NCBI GenBank assembly: GCA_031261505.1
Contig: JAISJN010000014.1
Span: 1-64,000, forward strand
DNA: 64,000 nucleotides
Source: Clostridioides sp.
GTDB taxonomy: Bacteria > Bacillota > Clostridia > Peptostreptococcales > Peptostreptococcaceae
Direction of reading: 5' to 3'
Both the position numbers and the translations under genes were made by a program. Under the pieces are notes generated by a model. It was not told the DNA's origin, did not search any database, and worked only from the letters and a program-made list of their open reading frames with translations. The first letter of the stretch is position 1. Every line of letters begins with the position of its first letter. This document shows positions 23,587 to 35,150 of the stretch, piece after piece.

Positions 23587-26214
23587 TTATGGCGTATCTT
23601 CTAATGTCCACTCTAAGGCTCCAGTATAAATACCCTTCGATATTTTTAACCCCTTTTCGCAGTCGAGGTATATTCCTGTAAGGCTTGTGTCAGATTTATA
23701 CCAGTTCGATGAAATATTTTTGTACTGATCGCTAATCTTATCTTTATCAATTTGTAATTTGCTATCCACACTTAGACGATTAGACTTTCCTGATGTATCG
23801 TAGTATGAGAACGCATTATCTATATACTCACCCTTGCTATTTTGCAGCTGTTTTGATATTTTGACTTCTAACTTCCATCCATGCTTAACTTTTCTAGTAT
23901 CCTTTACTAATAATGGATCGTCTTCAAGAGATTTTGGTGCCACCACAAGCCCTTTGTCATCTAAATACCTAACCGATCCAAAGTCTAATATCGACGGGGC
24001 AAACAACATCAAGTCTCCATCTTCTACTACGCTACTTATCTTAGACGCCGTTCCTACATCCTTCACGCTACCCGAGGCTCCTGTAGCATAACCAGTCAAG
24101 GCTTTATCGTATTCTTCTTCCATAGCTTGCTCAGACCAAGGCGAGTTAGGATAATTGATCTTTAAATTATGCGAATCTTTATATCCAAGTTCCGTCCCCG
24201 TTATCTCATTGTCTGGTATCTCAGTAAACATTCCATTTGGGGCACCCTTAACAGGTGAACCCTGATGCCAATAATCCATATCGGAGACATCATTTATCCT
24301 TACCACCGAAGCGTCCGTCATTTTCTGGAGCCAGATTCCATTTAGGTCGCCATTAATTATATTATAGTATAAGGGTCTATTTAAAATAAACTCTGTCGTC
24401 TCATCCGTATCCGCTCCAAATGATATAGCGCCATGTCCATCTCCCTTGTTTTCCGCATCTTTATTTCCGGTTTCAGCCTTAAAAGTCGCTCCCTCCTGTA
24501 TTTCGCATTTGGCATTCCTTCCATTTAAATAGACTGCAGCCGCTGATAAACTTGATGAACTTGAATATGACTTCAAATATACAATAGATCCCCGTCTTGC
24601 AATAAATTCAGAATCTTTAGGTATGGAAATAGTCGATCTTGGAATCGCAATTCCTGCAGGTTTTTCCGCTCCACTAAGCGCTGTAAGTTCAGCGTTTTCT
24701 TCTATGAGGTACTTCATACCCTCAGCTGCTGGTGTTATCACGTCACCAAGAGAGGTTATCTTTACCTTTGCTGTGTTTTTAAGTCTAAATTCATGTTCTG
24801 AGCCTGTAGCAACTTCGCCAACAGTATCGGGATTTTTATAGTAAAATCCCGAACTCAATACAGTACTCGACATAGAAAAATTTCCATCAGTTCCATTTTC
24901 AAACTCGACACTTCCTAGAGTCATGCAGTCGTGAAGTGCAGATATATTAGTTTTTCCTCCTATACTCACCTTGCTATTACAGTATAAAAATCTCGGTGGA
25001 CTATTTACAAGTTCGATGTTTTTAAACTTATAGTTCCATCCGTTGGTTGCTTCTTCACTATCGCCGCCGAATAAGGCGTACCTGTAGTTATCTCGACTCA
25101 TCCAATTCGCAAATCCCCATTCATTACTCCTACCGTATTCCGACTCCTCAATAGCATTATTTTTAACTTTAGTTGATGTTTTAATAGTAATATCGTGCAC
25201 GTTGAAGGTATTTGCAACACCAGTAGAGGCGTACGAACTGTTCTTCGATACAGGTATCGCTGCCATTCCGATGTTTCCATCTACGCCTGTCGGTTCCTTG
25301 TCTGACATTCCTAGGCAGAATTTTTTTGGCACTGTCAAGGTATTATATTTAGTAGATTTATCCTCAAAACCATCTATGTCGATAGATCTAGTTCTCGGTT
25401 TTAAGTTTTCCCCTCCATCGCTATATGAAGCATTGATATCCGCAGTTACTTTTATATACCCTACCGTTTCATCGTTGTATGCATCTCTAAATTCATCCCA
25501 AGTTCTTACATTTCTAGGATCTGATTTAGTACCTGCTCCAAGAGCTGATCGTATTGATGAGGTGCTCGGTATATTTATATTATTATCTTTGCCCACTGAT
25601 GTAGATGTAGGTTTTACTACATCTATTTTTATATCATTTGATATCACCTTGCGCTCGTTTGACATTAGATTTAGCACTGCTGGTCCACTGGAAGTCGTTT
25701 TTAGGACTAGTCTTATTTGCTGAGCTAAATTTATTTCAGGCGTGTTTTCGCCTTTGTTAAAATGATCTCTTTCATCTGCGTTAAGCTCTGGACTAAGCTC
25801 TGATTTTTTAGAGCTTATACGAAGTTCTCTTGAGCTATTGTCGTATGTAAATACGATATCCCCTCTTTCTCCATCTGCCTTATCTTTATCCATCGTTGTA
25901 TGATTTTCTTGTTCTGTCTTGTCCTGCAAATACTCTATATTATTAGGGATCTTAATCCGAATAGCGTCTTCCAGTAGCTTATCTATTGACCCTGCTGACT
26001 TAATTGAAATGTAAAACTCATCATTTATGCTCGCCTTTGTTAAACTTGTTTCTATTCTTATTGATTTATTTTGTATAGCCTGTGTATAACCTCCAACATT
26101 AGCATCTAGCACTATCTCTTTCCCCTGTGCAAATGTCAGTTCAATATTCGAAGTTGTGAAGATTACAGCTATTACAACAGCCTTTGTTAACCATGGCTTG
26201 AATATTTTTTTCAC
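23587..26214 (-). CDS. large secreted surface protein with C-terminal WxL domain
   Basis: 875 residues beginning at a GTG, with a signal peptide (about 1-29). The central part is a long Thr/Ser/Asn-rich region whose repeated short strands suggest a beta-helix or adhesin (GGKTNISALHDCMTL, TVLSSGFYYKN, EIQEGATFKAETG). The last 130 residues form a WxL domain: LDFGSVRYLD, then GWKLEVKIS at 779, and a terminal YTGALEWTLEDTP. WxL domains bind peptidoglycan non-covalently and are best known from Lactobacillales. None of the usual cluster genes (DUF916 protein, small LPxTG protein) is present, so this is a lone copy. It has its own promoter and terminator. Confidence 0.85.
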   Translation of the reverse strand: MKKIFKPWLTKAVVIAVIFTTSNIELTFAQGKEIVLDANVGGYTQAIQNKSIRIETSLTKASINDEFYISIKSAGSIDKLLEDAIRIKIPNNIEYLQDKTEQENHTTMDKDKADGERGDIVFTYDNSSRELRISSKKSELSPELNADERDHFNKGENTPEINLAQQIRLVLKTTSSGPAVLNLMSNERKVISNDIKIDVVKPTSTSVGKDNNINIPSTSSIRSALGAGTKSDPRNVRTWDEFRDAYNDETVGYIKVTADINASYSDGGENLKPRTRSIDIDGFEDKSTKYNTLTVPKKFCLGMSDKEPTGVDGNIGMAAIPVSKNSSYASTGVANTFNVHDITIKTSTKVKNNAIEESEYGRSNEWGFANWMSRDNYRYALFGGDSEEATNGWNYKFKNIELVNSPPRFLYCNSKVSIGGKTNISALHDCMTLGSVEFENGTDGNFSMSSTVLSSGFYYKNPDTVGEVATGSEHEFRLKNTAKVKITSLGDVITPAAEGMKYLIEENAELTALSGAEKPAGIAIPRSTISIPKDSEFIARRGSIVYLKSYSSSSSLSAAAVYLNGRNAKCEIQEGATFKAETGNKDAENKGDGHGAISFGADTDETTEFILNRPLYYNIINGDLNGIWLQKMTDASVVRINDVSDMDYWHQGSPVKGAPNGMFTEIPDNEITGTELGYKDSHNLKINYPNSPWSEQAMEEEYDKALTGYATGASGSVKDVGTASKISSVVEDGDLMLFAPSILDFGSVRYLDDKGLVVAPKSLEDDPLLVKDTRKVKHGWKLEVKISKQLQNSKGEYIDNAFSYYDTSGKSNRLSVDSKLQIDKDKISDQYKNISSNWYKSDTSLTGIYLDCEKGLKISKGIYTGALEWTLEDTP

Positions 26215-26355
26215 GTCTTAAATATTACCCCCTGTAATCCTGCCATACATTTTCCTAGATTGTTGGACAATTATTCAACTCTTTTTGTAAGGTTTTCCCT
26301 ATTACCCCTTACACACCTCATCTTAGATAACTATAGTGTAATGGCATTTTATACA

Positions 26356-26384
26356 ATTCTATCAGCATTTATGAGATATGTCAA
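26356..26384 (-). promoter_or_regulatory. promoter of the WxL protein gene
   Basis: -35 TTGACA (26379-26384), 17-base spacer, -10 TAGAAT (26356-26361) on the minus strand, directly after the ATP synthase terminator. It leaves a leader of about 140 bases. Confidence 0.7.
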
Positions 26385-26392
26385 TATCTCAA

Positions 26393-26427
26393 CATCAAAA
26401 TAGCACCTACTAATGTAGGTGCTATAC
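26393..26427 (-). terminator. terminator of the ATP synthase operon
   Basis: The perfect stem ATAGCACCTAC with GTAGGTGCTAT is followed on the minus strand by TTTTG, just after atpC. Confidence 0.75.
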
Positions 26428-26433
26428 ATAAAT

Positions 26434-26694
26434 CTATTTCCACTCAGCGTACTGAGTAAGTATAACTGTTTTATCCTTGCTGACGTTCACGAATCCCTCT
26501 TTGATGTCCGCTTCCGTAAACTTACCATCAATCTTGATTTTAAGAATGCCGTCCTTGATACCGGCAACAAATGGTATGTGATTTTTTAAGACTGCTCTGT
26601 CACCTTCTGTAGTCCTAAATATAACCATATCAACTTCATCTTTGTAGAAAATCTCCTCTGGAGTAACCACTTCTAATGAAAATTTGTTAGCCAT
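26434..26694 (-). CDS. atpC: ATP synthase epsilon subunit, short form without the helical domain
   Basis: 86 residues cover only the N-terminal beta-sandwich (FSLEVVTPEEIFYKDEVDMV, GDRAVLKNHIPFVAGI) and stop at QYAEWK. Usual epsilon subunits have about 130-140 residues, with a C-terminal two-helix domain that binds ATP and brakes the enzyme. The gene is otherwise intact: it follows atpD by 2 bases and is followed by a good terminator, so this looks like the natural end rather than a frameshift. Confidence 0.9.
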   Translation of the reverse strand: MANKFSLEVVTPEEIFYKDEVDMVIFRTTEGDRAVLKNHIPFVAGIKDGILKIKIDGKFTEADIKEGFVNVSKDKTVILTQYAEWK

Positions 26695-26696
26695 AA

Positions 26697-28097
<1,401 letters not shown>

Positions 28098-28105
28098 CTA
28101 ACCTC

Positions 28106-28963
28106 CTATTTTAGAGCTTCAACTCCGCCGACTATCTCTGTTATCTCTTGAGTTACGGCTGTCTGTCTAGCTCTATTGTAACTTAATTCAAGTTTAGATA
28201 TCATTTCATCTGCATTGTCTGTCGCTGATTCCATCGCTGTTCTCCTTGCACCTTGTTCCGATGCAAAAGATTCTACAACACCGCCGTATATCATTCCTCT
28301 TAAATAATTTGGAACGATATGGCTTAGCACTGCATCAGGCGATGGTAAATACTGTACTCTACTGCTTGATTTTTTCTCTTTTGGTTCGATCTCGTGTGGT
28401 AGTAATGGAAGTAATCTTAGGCATTTCACTTCCTGTACCAATGCCGATCTAAACTTAGTGTATATTATACTTACCTCATCTATCTCGTTGTTTTTATACA
28501 TTTCCATCACGGTGTCGGCTATATCTGCAACATCGTCGTACGTACATGTTTCTACGTTGTCGACGTGTCTTACTATCTCGTATTTTCTCTTTGAGAAGTA
28601 CTCGTAAGACTTACTTCCTATAGCTATTATTCTTTCCTTCTCTCCAAGCATCTGGGTCATAGCTTCTTTGAATACGTTGGAGTTGTATCCTCCTGCGAGT
28701 CCTCTATCTCCAGCGATAACTATGAAACATCTGTTTATAGCTTCTCTATCTTGCATGAAAACATTGTTGACCCCTTTTGTCGCCCTTGCAATGTCTTGAA
28801 CTGTATCTTTCAAGGCGTTGAAGTAAGGATCAGCACTTTCAGCTTTTTCTTTTGCTTTTCTGAGTTTAGAAGTCGATACTAGCTTCATAGCCTTGGTAAT
28901 CTGCTTCGTACTCTCGACACTGATCATACGTGTCTTGATCGCTTTAATTCCTGCTCCTGCCAA
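28106..28963 (-). CDS. atpG: ATP synthase gamma subunit
   Basis: This 285-residue central-stalk subunit shows the N-terminal helix IKTRMISVESTKQITKAMKLVSTSKLRKA and C-terminal helix ARQTAVTQEITEIVGGVEAL, which form the rotor shaft; GDRGLAGGYN is the conserved internal motif. Length and position are normal. Confidence 0.96.
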   Translation of the reverse strand: MAGAGIKAIKTRMISVESTKQITKAMKLVSTSKLRKAKEKAESADPYFNALKDTVQDIARATKGVNNVFMQDREAINRCFIVIAGDRGLAGGYNSNVFKEAMTQMLGEKERIIAIGSKSYEYFSKRKYEIVRHVDNVETCTYDDVADIADTVMEMYKNNEIDEVSIIYTKFRSALVQEVKCLRLLPLLPHEIEPKEKKSSSRVQYLPSPDAVLSHIVPNYLRGMIYGGVVESFASEQGARRTAMESATDNADEMISKLELSYNRARQTAVTQEITEIVGGVEALK

Positions 28964-28968
28964 TCAAC

Positions 28969-30492
28969 TTACCTCCTTTGTGAAAAGGAATCTTCTTCAA
29001 CGACAAATTTCTTTTTGAAGTCGTTTATTGCCCCTGTCAATTCAGAAGCGAAGTCTTCTCCCGCCATAATTTTTTTTGCTATGTCTGGATGATTTTCGTT
29101 TACGTATCTGTATATTTCTGTTTCAAATCTAGGTATTTCTTCTATTGCTATATCGTCAAGTAATCCGTTTGTTACGGCAAATATTATAATTACCTGGTCA
29201 CTTACCTTTATAGGTCTGTGTTCATCTTGTTTTAATATCTCAACTATTCTCTCACCTTGTGCAAGTCTTCTCTTAGTATCTTCGTCAAGGTCTGAACCGA
29301 ATTGTGAGAATGAAGCCAATTCTCTATATTGTGAGTAAGCAAGTTTTAATGTTCCTGAAACTTTCTTCATCGCTTTTATCTGAGCTGCTCCACCGACCCT
29401 TGATACTGATATCCCTGGGTCAACCGCTGGTCTTACACCTGCGTAGAACAATTCTGGTTGAAGGTATATCTGTCCGTCTGTTATTGATATAACGTTGGTT
29501 GGTATATACGCAGATACGTCTCCAGCCTGTGTTTCTATTATTGGTAGAGCTGTCATAGATCCTCCACCTAATTCGTCAGATAGTTTTGCTGCTCTCTCAA
29601 GTAATCTTGAGTGAAGGTAGAAAACATCTCCTGGGTATGCTTCACGACCTGGTGGTCTTCTAAGAAGCAATGACATTTCTCTATATGCAACCGCCTGTTT
29701 ACTAAGATCATCGTATATTATAAGTACGTGTTTTCCGTTGTACATAAACTCTTCACCCATAGCAGCCCCTGAGTATGGCGCTATGTACTGTAGCGGTGCT
29801 GATTCAGATGCAGTAGCTGATACTACTATTGTGTAGTCCATTGCTCCACCTTTTTCAAGCGTTTTAACTAATTGCGCAACTGTTGAGCGTTTTTGTCCGA
29901 TCGCTACGTATATGCAGATCATATCTTGATTCTTCTGGTTAAGGATAGTGTCTACTACTATAGAAGATTTACCTGTTTGTCTATCCCCTATTATAAGTTC
30001 CCTCTGTCCTCTACCTATTGGAATCATTGAGTCTATTGATTTGATACCAGTTTGAAGTGGCTCAAATACTGATTTTCTTTCTATTATACCAGGAGCAGTA
30101 GCTTCTACTGGTCTTGTTCTTTTAAAGTTTATCGGTCCTTTACCATCTATAGGTTGACCTAATGCGTCCACTACCCTGCCTATAAGTCCAGTACCAACTG
30201 GAACTTCAACTACTTTTCCAGTTCTCTTTACTATATCGCCTTCGTTTATTCCTGTGCCATCACCTAGCATTACGACTCCGACTACTTCTTCTTCGAGGTT
30301 TAGCGCCATTCCGTACACTTCACCTGGGAATTCCAGAAGTTCACCAGACATTGCCTTCTCTAGACCATAGACACTGGCGATACCGTCTCCGATTGTCAAT
30401 ACACTACCTGTTTCTGACATCTCGATTTTATTTTCATAGTCCTTAATCTGTTGTTTAATTATAGAACTAATTTCTTCAGGTTTTAAATTCAT
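28969..30492 (-). CDS. atpA: ATP synthase alpha subunit
   Basis: This 507-residue non-catalytic nucleotide-binding subunit has P-loop GDRQTGKSS near residue 170 and the family signature [17 protein letters not shown]. It lies 6 bases upstream of atpG. The N-terminal crown domain and C-terminal bundle are complete. Confidence 0.97.
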   Translation of the reverse strand: MNLKPEEISSIIKQQIKDYENKIEMSETGSVLTIGDGIASVYGLEKAMSGELLEFPGEVYGMALNLEEEVVGVVMLGDGTGINEGDIVKRTGKVVEVPVGTGLIGRVVDALGQPIDGKGPINFKRTRPVEATAPGIIERKSVFEPLQTGIKSIDSMIPIGRGQRELIIGDRQTGKSSIVVDTILNQKNQDMICIYVAIGQKRSTVAQLVKTLEKGGAMDYTIVVSATASESAPLQYIAPYSGAAMGEEFMYNGKHVLIIYDDLSKQAVAYREMSLLLRRPPGREAYPGDVFYLHSRLLERAAKLSDELGGGSMTALPIIETQAGDVSAYIPTNVISITDGQIYLQPELFYAGVRPAVDPGISVSRVGGAAQIKAMKKVSGTLKLAYSQYRELASFSQFGSDLDEDTKRRLAQGERIVEILKQDEHRPIKVSDQVIIIFAVTNGLLDDIAIEEIPRFETEIYRYVNENHPDIAKKIMAGEDFASELTGAINDFKKKFVVEEDSFSQRR

Positions 30493-30508
30493 TGGTTCAC
30501 CGCCATTC

Positions 30509-31051
30509 TTAAGATATAACTTTAGATAGTTCCTCTCTTAAGCCATCTAATCTAGACTTAACTGTACCATCTATCTCTTCATTTCCAAGTCTAACTAGAA
30601 CGCCGCCTAGAATAGTTTCGTCCACTATATTTTCTAGTACTACGTTCTTATCATATTTTGTAGAAAGTTTAAATTCCAATTCCTTGATTTCTAGTTCGCT
30701 CATAGGTATTGCACTTATAACATTTCCTTCTAATACGTTGTTCTTCTCGTTTAACATCCCCTTAAATGCTTCTTGTATGTCTAAAATGTAACCAAATCTT
30801 TTTTTATCTACTAACAAGCATAAAAAGTTCTGTATTGTTTTGCTGGTTTCATTTGCAAAGATCGCCTTTATCAGGTTCTTCTTTTCATAGTCGGTCACCA
30901 ACGGAGATTTAAGAGCTTTCATCAGCTCTACATTTGAGTTTATCACGTCTATTACTCCAGTGAGCTCCTCAAATAATTTATCCGATACATTGTCTTCTTC
31001 CCCTATTTCGAAAAGAGCTACAGCATATCTATTTGAAATTAAATTTATCAT
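30509..31051 (-). CDS. atpH: ATP synthase delta subunit
   Basis: This 180-residue peripheral-stalk subunit links alpha3beta3 to the b dimer. It has the family's C-terminal motif [25 protein letters not shown]. Its ATG overlaps the atpF stop by 4 bases. Confidence 0.95.
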   Translation of the reverse strand: MINLISNRYAVALFEIGEEDNVSDKLFEELTGVIDVINSNVELMKALKSPLVTDYEKKNLIKAIFANETSKTIQNFLCLLVDKKRFGYILDIQEAFKGMLNEKNNVLEGNVISAIPMSELEIKELEFKLSTKYDKNVVLENIVDETILGGVLVRLGNEEIDGTVKSRLDGLREELSKVIS

Positions 31052-31548
31052 TGAGCTTCTCCCACCTTATTGATAAAGTCGTTGATAAGTTGCTCGTGTT
31101 TGTTTCTATCTATATCTTTTTCGATCACCTTAGCTGCTGCAAGAAGTGCTATATCTGAAACCGTAGCCTTCAAATCGTTCATCGCATCTTCTCTTTCTTT
31201 TTCTATTTGAGCATGTGCTTTCGATTTTATATGCGTAGCTTCTTCTTTAGCTCCAGTTAAAAGTTCTTCTGACTTGCTTTCAGCTCTTAGAGTAGCTTGT
31301 TTAATAATCTCGTGACCTTCTCTCTTAGCAAGACTCACTTTTTCTTCGTACTCTTTCTTAAAAGCAATACCTTCAGATCTTACTTTTTTACCTTCTTCTA
31401 TGTTTGCTTTTATATCGTCTTCTCTAGCCTGAATAATATTCATGACTGGCTTATATAATAGCTTCTTGATTATCAAAAATACAAGTATAGTATTTATTAT
31501 CTGAATCACATATTCATATGATAATGATATTAATGGTGTAAGTCCCAT
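31048..31548 (-). CDS. atpF: ATP synthase b subunit
   Basis: 166 residues contain one N-terminal membrane helix (about 10-28) and a long charged helix rich in Lys, Glu and Ala that forms the peripheral stalk as a dimer. It lies between atpE and atpH in the usual order. Confidence 0.95.
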   Translation of the reverse strand: MGLTPLISLSYEYVIQIINTILVFLIIKKLLYKPVMNIIQAREDDIKANIEEGKKVRSEGIAFKKEYEEKVSLAKREGHEIIKQATLRAESKSEELLTGAKEEATHIKSKAHAQIEKEREDAMNDLKATVSDIALLAAAKVIEKDIDRNKHEQLINDFINKVGEAQ

Positions 31549-31645
31549 TATTGGCCTCCCTTCTCAGAATTAATCTCTGACAAGCCAGTTACCTCAAGTC
31601 CACTGATTCGAGATTGCTCAACTCGCCTACGATTATTTGCTAACA

Positions 31646-31912
<267 letters not shown>

Positions 31913-31951
31913 TTATTTCCTCCTAAAAATTGTTTTTAAATTTATTTTTAT

Positions 31952-32662
31952 TTACTCGTCTGCTGCTTCAGTACCTACAAACACCATCGTAAGCATTATA
32001 AATATGAATGCTTGTAGACATCCTGCGAAGATGTCGAAGTATAGATGTAGTGGCACTGGAATAGCCAACTGTAAAATTGGAATCTTGACCATAGGTATCA
32101 ATTCCGAGACGTAACTCAATAATGCATATACCAAGGACATGATTATCGTACCGCCTAATATGTTACCGAATGGACGGAAACTAAGCGATATCGGTCTTGC
32201 AATCTCACCGATCAAGTTGATAGGTAAGAATACAGGATTCGGAGATAAAAATCCCTTTAGATAAGAGACTCCCTTGCTCTTGAACGCTGTATAGTATATC
32301 AGCACTATTGTTATTGTCGCCCACGCTACTGTAGTATTTAAGTCTGTCGTAGGTGATCTAAGTCCGACTAATCCTACTAGGTTTGAACATAAGAAGAATA
32401 AAAACAATCCTAATAAATAGGGTATAATACCAGGAAGTATTTTTAGTGCATTCTCACCCATTGTATCATGTACGAACTTGTTGAAAAATGTTATTGCGTA
32501 TTCCAGGAATATCTGCACCTTGCTCGTTGGTTCTTTTTTTAGGTTTCTAGTCAATAAGTATGATGCAAGAGCCAAGAACGCCATTATCAACCAACTAACT
32601 ATTACGGTTTCACTCAGTTTGAAATTTCCAATCTGGAGTATATACCTTGCTTGATAATTCAA
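31952..32662 (-). CDS. atpB: ATP synthase a subunit
   Basis: This 236-residue membrane subunit forms the ion half-channels with the c ring. The essential arginine is in ISLSFRPFGNILGG near residue 165. About five to six membrane helices are present. It overlaps the upstream subunit I gene by 4 bases. Confidence 0.95.
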   Translation of the reverse strand: MNYQARYILQIGNFKLSETVIVSWLIMAFLALASYLLTRNLKKEPTSKVQIFLEYAITFFNKFVHDTMGENALKILPGIIPYLLGLFLFFLCSNLVGLVGLRSPTTDLNTTVAWATITIVLIYYTAFKSKGVSYLKGFLSPNPVFLPINLIGEIARPISLSFRPFGNILGGTIIMSLVYALLSYVSELIPMVKIPILQLAIPVPLHLYFDIFAGCLQAFIFIMLTMVFVGTEAADE

Positions 32663-33066
32663 ATTCTATTCCTCCTCTCTGCAAATTTATCAATTACTGA
32701 TTTTTTTATTAATATAACAAGCTGAGTACTTATTAGTCCAATTGCCGTCCCGAGAACATTGATTGCGGGGTTTTTCACTGAAACTATAAGAACTACTGCG
32801 TATATTACCACTCTCGAGGTAAAGCCAAACATCATTCCAAGTTTTGCTTTTGACTTTCCTCCTTCTACCGCCTTTGTAAGGCTGCTTTCTATGTTGATAG
32901 CCATCAGCCTAAACGCCAAAATAGCTATCAAACTTCCAAATATCAATCCCATTACCATTGGTTTGTTCAATTGGGATATTATAAATAGTATTACCATAAC
33001 CACAACATCATATATCACAATTCCCTTAGAAATTGATGTGACTTGCTTTTTTAAATTTGCATCCAA
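32659..33066 (-). CDS. atpI: ATP synthase subunit I
   Basis: This 135-residue membrane protein of the ATP-synt_I family has four hydrophobic segments. It occupies the usual place directly upstream of atpB; family members help assemble the c ring. It shows little sequence conservation, so identification rests on topology and position. Confidence 0.85.
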   Translation of the reverse strand: MDANLKKQVTSISKGIVIYDVVVMVILFIISQLNKPMVMGLIFGSLIAILAFRLMAINIESSLTKAVEGGKSKAKLGMMFGFTSRVVIYAVVLIVSVKNPAINVLGTAIGLISTQLVILIKKSVIDKFAERRNRI

Positions 33067-33070
33067 AACA

Positions 33071-33304
33071 TCACTTCCTTCTTATATGTACTGTCAATGT
33101 CTTGTAAGTGCTGCTACACGCTCCACCAATTCCAAGTAGTAGACAAACTATGGTAATTATCGGGGCAGTTCCAAACTTCCCATCCAAAAATTTTCCCACG
33201 TAAGTCATACCGACTATACATACCACAACAGTAAAACCTAACTGCGTGATCAATGAAAAGGCTCTAGCTATTTCTCTGTATTTTTTGCTCTGGTCTTCAT
33301 TCAT
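33071..33304 (-). CDS. AtpZ/AtpI family small membrane protein
   Basis: 77 residues form two membrane helices (about 14-38 and 47-67) with a short loop [12 protein letters not shown], matching the AtpZ/AtpI-type proteins at the head of many F-ATPase operons. These have been linked to magnesium/calcium supply or assembly of the enzyme. Its start overlaps the end of comEB by 8 bases, so the ATP synthase genes are read together with comEB. Confidence 0.82.
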   Translation of the reverse strand: MNEDQSKKYREIARAFSLITQLGFTVVVCIVGMTYVGKFLDGKFGTAPIITIVCLLLGIGGACSSTYKTLTVHIRRK

Positions 33305-33752
33305 CTATCTTCTCGCCAAATTTTACAAGTTCAATATTAGATTCACCTAATAACTCTAGTGAAAACTGATCTGGATACTCTCCACTATAGACTATTCTTT
33401 TAATCCCAGCGTTTATACACATCTTAGCACAGAGTGCACAAGGTTGTGCTGTCACATAGAGGACTGAATCCTTTATACTTATTCCATGGTACGCCGCCTG
33501 TACTATTGCATTTTGTTCAGCATGCATCGACCTGCATAGTTCATGTCTCTGCCCTGATGGTATATTCAACTTGTCTCTCAAACATCCAACTTCGTCACAG
33601 TGCTTTAATCCTCTTGGCGCTCCGTTATATCCAGTAGTAAGTATCTGTTTATCCTTGACTATAACTGCACCAATCTGTCTTCTTGTACAGGTAGATCTTT
33701 TTTTGACCACTTCTGCTATTTCCATAAAGTATTCATCCCATGATGGCCTCAT
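33297..33752 (-). CDS. comEB: dCMP deaminase (ComEB-type)
   Basis: This 151-residue zinc deaminase converts dCMP to dUMP for dTTP synthesis. The zinc site and catalytic glutamate are in [13 protein letters not shown] and [22 protein letters not shown] and [12 protein letters not shown] are family motifs. It heads the transcription unit that continues into the ATP synthase operon. Confidence 0.93.
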   Translation of the reverse strand: MRPSWDEYFMEIAEVVKKRSTCTRRQIGAVIVKDKQILTTGYNGAPRGLKHCDEVGCLRDKLNIPSGQRHELCRSMHAEQNAIVQAAYHGISIKDSVLYVTAQPCALCAKMCINAGIKRIVYSGEYPDQFSLELLGESNIELVKFGEKIDE

Positions 33753-33803
33753 CAGAAATCACTTCCTTTTTTAATCTAAATATCTTGCATGGTTATCTTA
33801 TAT

Positions 33804-33812
33804 ATTATAACA
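33804..33812 (-). promoter_or_regulatory. extended -10 promoter for comEB and the ATP synthase operon
   Basis: Minus-strand TGT-TATAAT (TATAAT at 33804-33809) carries the TG extension and no strong -35. It lies about 50 bases before the comEB start and at the foot of the nested inverted repeat. Confidence 0.5.
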
Positions 33813-33814
33813 CC

Positions 33815-33898
33815 GTGGAGCTAAATCGGTATAAGTTTTTTATCCTATATTTGTCAATTTATTGTTAAATATAGTAATTTAATCCAATTTAGCTCCAC
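33815..33898. repeat. 84-bp nested inverted repeat between upp and comEB
   Basis: The outer arms GTGGAGCTAAAT (33815-33826) and ATTTAGCTCCAC (33887-33898) are perfect; inside, CTATATTT (33845) pairs with AAATATAG (33867). It fills most of the gap upstream of comEB. Confidence 0.7.
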
Positions 33899-33935
33899 TC
33901 CGTATTAGTCTATTAAATTTTCTAATTATTGTGTA

Positions 33936-34565
33936 CTATTTTGTTCCGAATAATCTGTCTCCAGCATCGCCTAAACCTGGTACTATATAACCGTGGTCGT
34001 TTAGTTTTTCATCTATAGAAGCTACGAAAATATCTACGTCATCGTGGTATTTTTGTACCTCTGCTATTCCTTCTGGAGCTGCAACTAGGTTCACTAATTT
34101 TATTGATTTAGCTCCTATTCTCTTTATAACATCTATTGCAGCTACTGAAGATCCACCTGTTGCGAGCATTGGGTCGATTATCAATACGTCTCTTGATTCC
34201 ATATCCTCTGGCATTTTGCAGTAGTATTCAACTGGTTTTAATGTTTCTGGATCTCTGTATAGACCTAGATGTCCAACTTTTGCTGCTGGTAGTAGAGTAG
34301 TCATTCCGTCTACCATACCTATACCTGCTCTAAGTATTGGAACTATAGCTAGTTTTTTTCCTTCAAGGACTTTTGCTGTAGTCTTGCATACTGGTGTCTC
34401 TATCTCTACGTCTACTAGTTGCATATCTTTCGTAACTTCGTATCCGAGTAGTATTGTTATCTCTGTAAGTAGTTCTCTAAAATCTTTAGATCCTGTTTCC
34501 TGTTGTCTCATCATTGTCAACTTATGTTGTATTAGCGGATGTTTAACCTCTGTTACTTTTCCCAT
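33936..34565 (-). CDS. upp: uracil phosphoribosyltransferase
   Basis: This 209-residue salvage enzyme makes UMP from uracil and PRPP. The PRPP-binding motif is [15 protein letters not shown] near residue 131, and the C-terminal uracil loop is [18 protein letters not shown]. It follows rpiB by 29 bases; in B. subtilis upp also lies between the ywl genes and the ATP synthase operon. Confidence 0.96.
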   Translation of the reverse strand: MGKVTEVKHPLIQHKLTMMRQQETGSKDFRELLTEITILLGYEVTKDMQLVDVEIETPVCKTTAKVLEGKKLAIVPILRAGIGMVDGMTTLLPAAKVGHLGLYRDPETLKPVEYYCKMPEDMESRDVLIIDPMLATGGSSVAAIDVIKRIGAKSIKLVNLVAAPEGIAEVQKYHDDVDIFVASIDEKLNDHGYIVPGLGDAGDRLFGTK

Positions 34566-34594
34566 GAAAATTCCTCCATTAATTTAGTTATATA

Positions 34595-35047
34595 TTATTT
34601 GTTATATTTCTCTTCTACTGCACTTATTAGGTCGACTCTCTTCTGATGTCTTCCACCTTCGAACTCGGTTTCTAACCAAGCGTCTACTATTTCAAGCGCT
34701 AGTCCTCTACCAAGTACTCTCTCACCTAGTGAAAGCATGTTTGCATTGTTGTGAGCTTTTGACATCTTCGCTGAAAATGTATCTGATACAACTGCACATC
34801 TTATGCCTGGCACCTTATTCGCTGCTAGAGATATGCCTATCCCCGTACCACAACACACGATTCCACAGTCGACGTCTTTTGCTGCTACTGCTTCGGCTAC
34901 TCTTTGACCGTATATAGGATAGTCAACTGATTGTACAGCGTCATCTGCACCAAAGTCAATACAGTCGATTCCTTTTTTAGCTAGGTGTTCTATTATTTCA
35001 CACTTCAAATTGTAACCACCATGGTCGCTACCAAAACCTATCTTCAT
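34595..35047 (-). CDS. rpiB: ribose-5-phosphate isomerase B
   Basis: 150 residues of the RpiB/LacAB family; it interconverts ribose-5-phosphate and ribulose-5-phosphate. The active-site cysteine region reads GIVCCGTGIGISLAANKVPG, and the N-terminus FGSDHGGYNLK is typical. It sits between the Sua5-phosphatase fusion gene and upp. Confidence 0.95.
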   Translation of the reverse strand: MKIGFGSDHGGYNLKCEIIEHLAKKGIDCIDFGADDAVQSVDYPIYGQRVAEAVAAKDVDCGIVCCGTGIGISLAANKVPGIRCAVVSDTFSAKMSKAHNNANMLSLGERVLGRGLALEIVDAWLETEFEGGRHQKRVDLISAVEEKYNK

Positions 35048-35150
35048 GATTTTATCCTCCGTATATTTGTATGGTTATGCCTGGATTATCGCCTAAAATA
35101 CAAGTTTTAAATCTCTCAACAGCCTGTTTTTACACTATCTCTGGATATTT

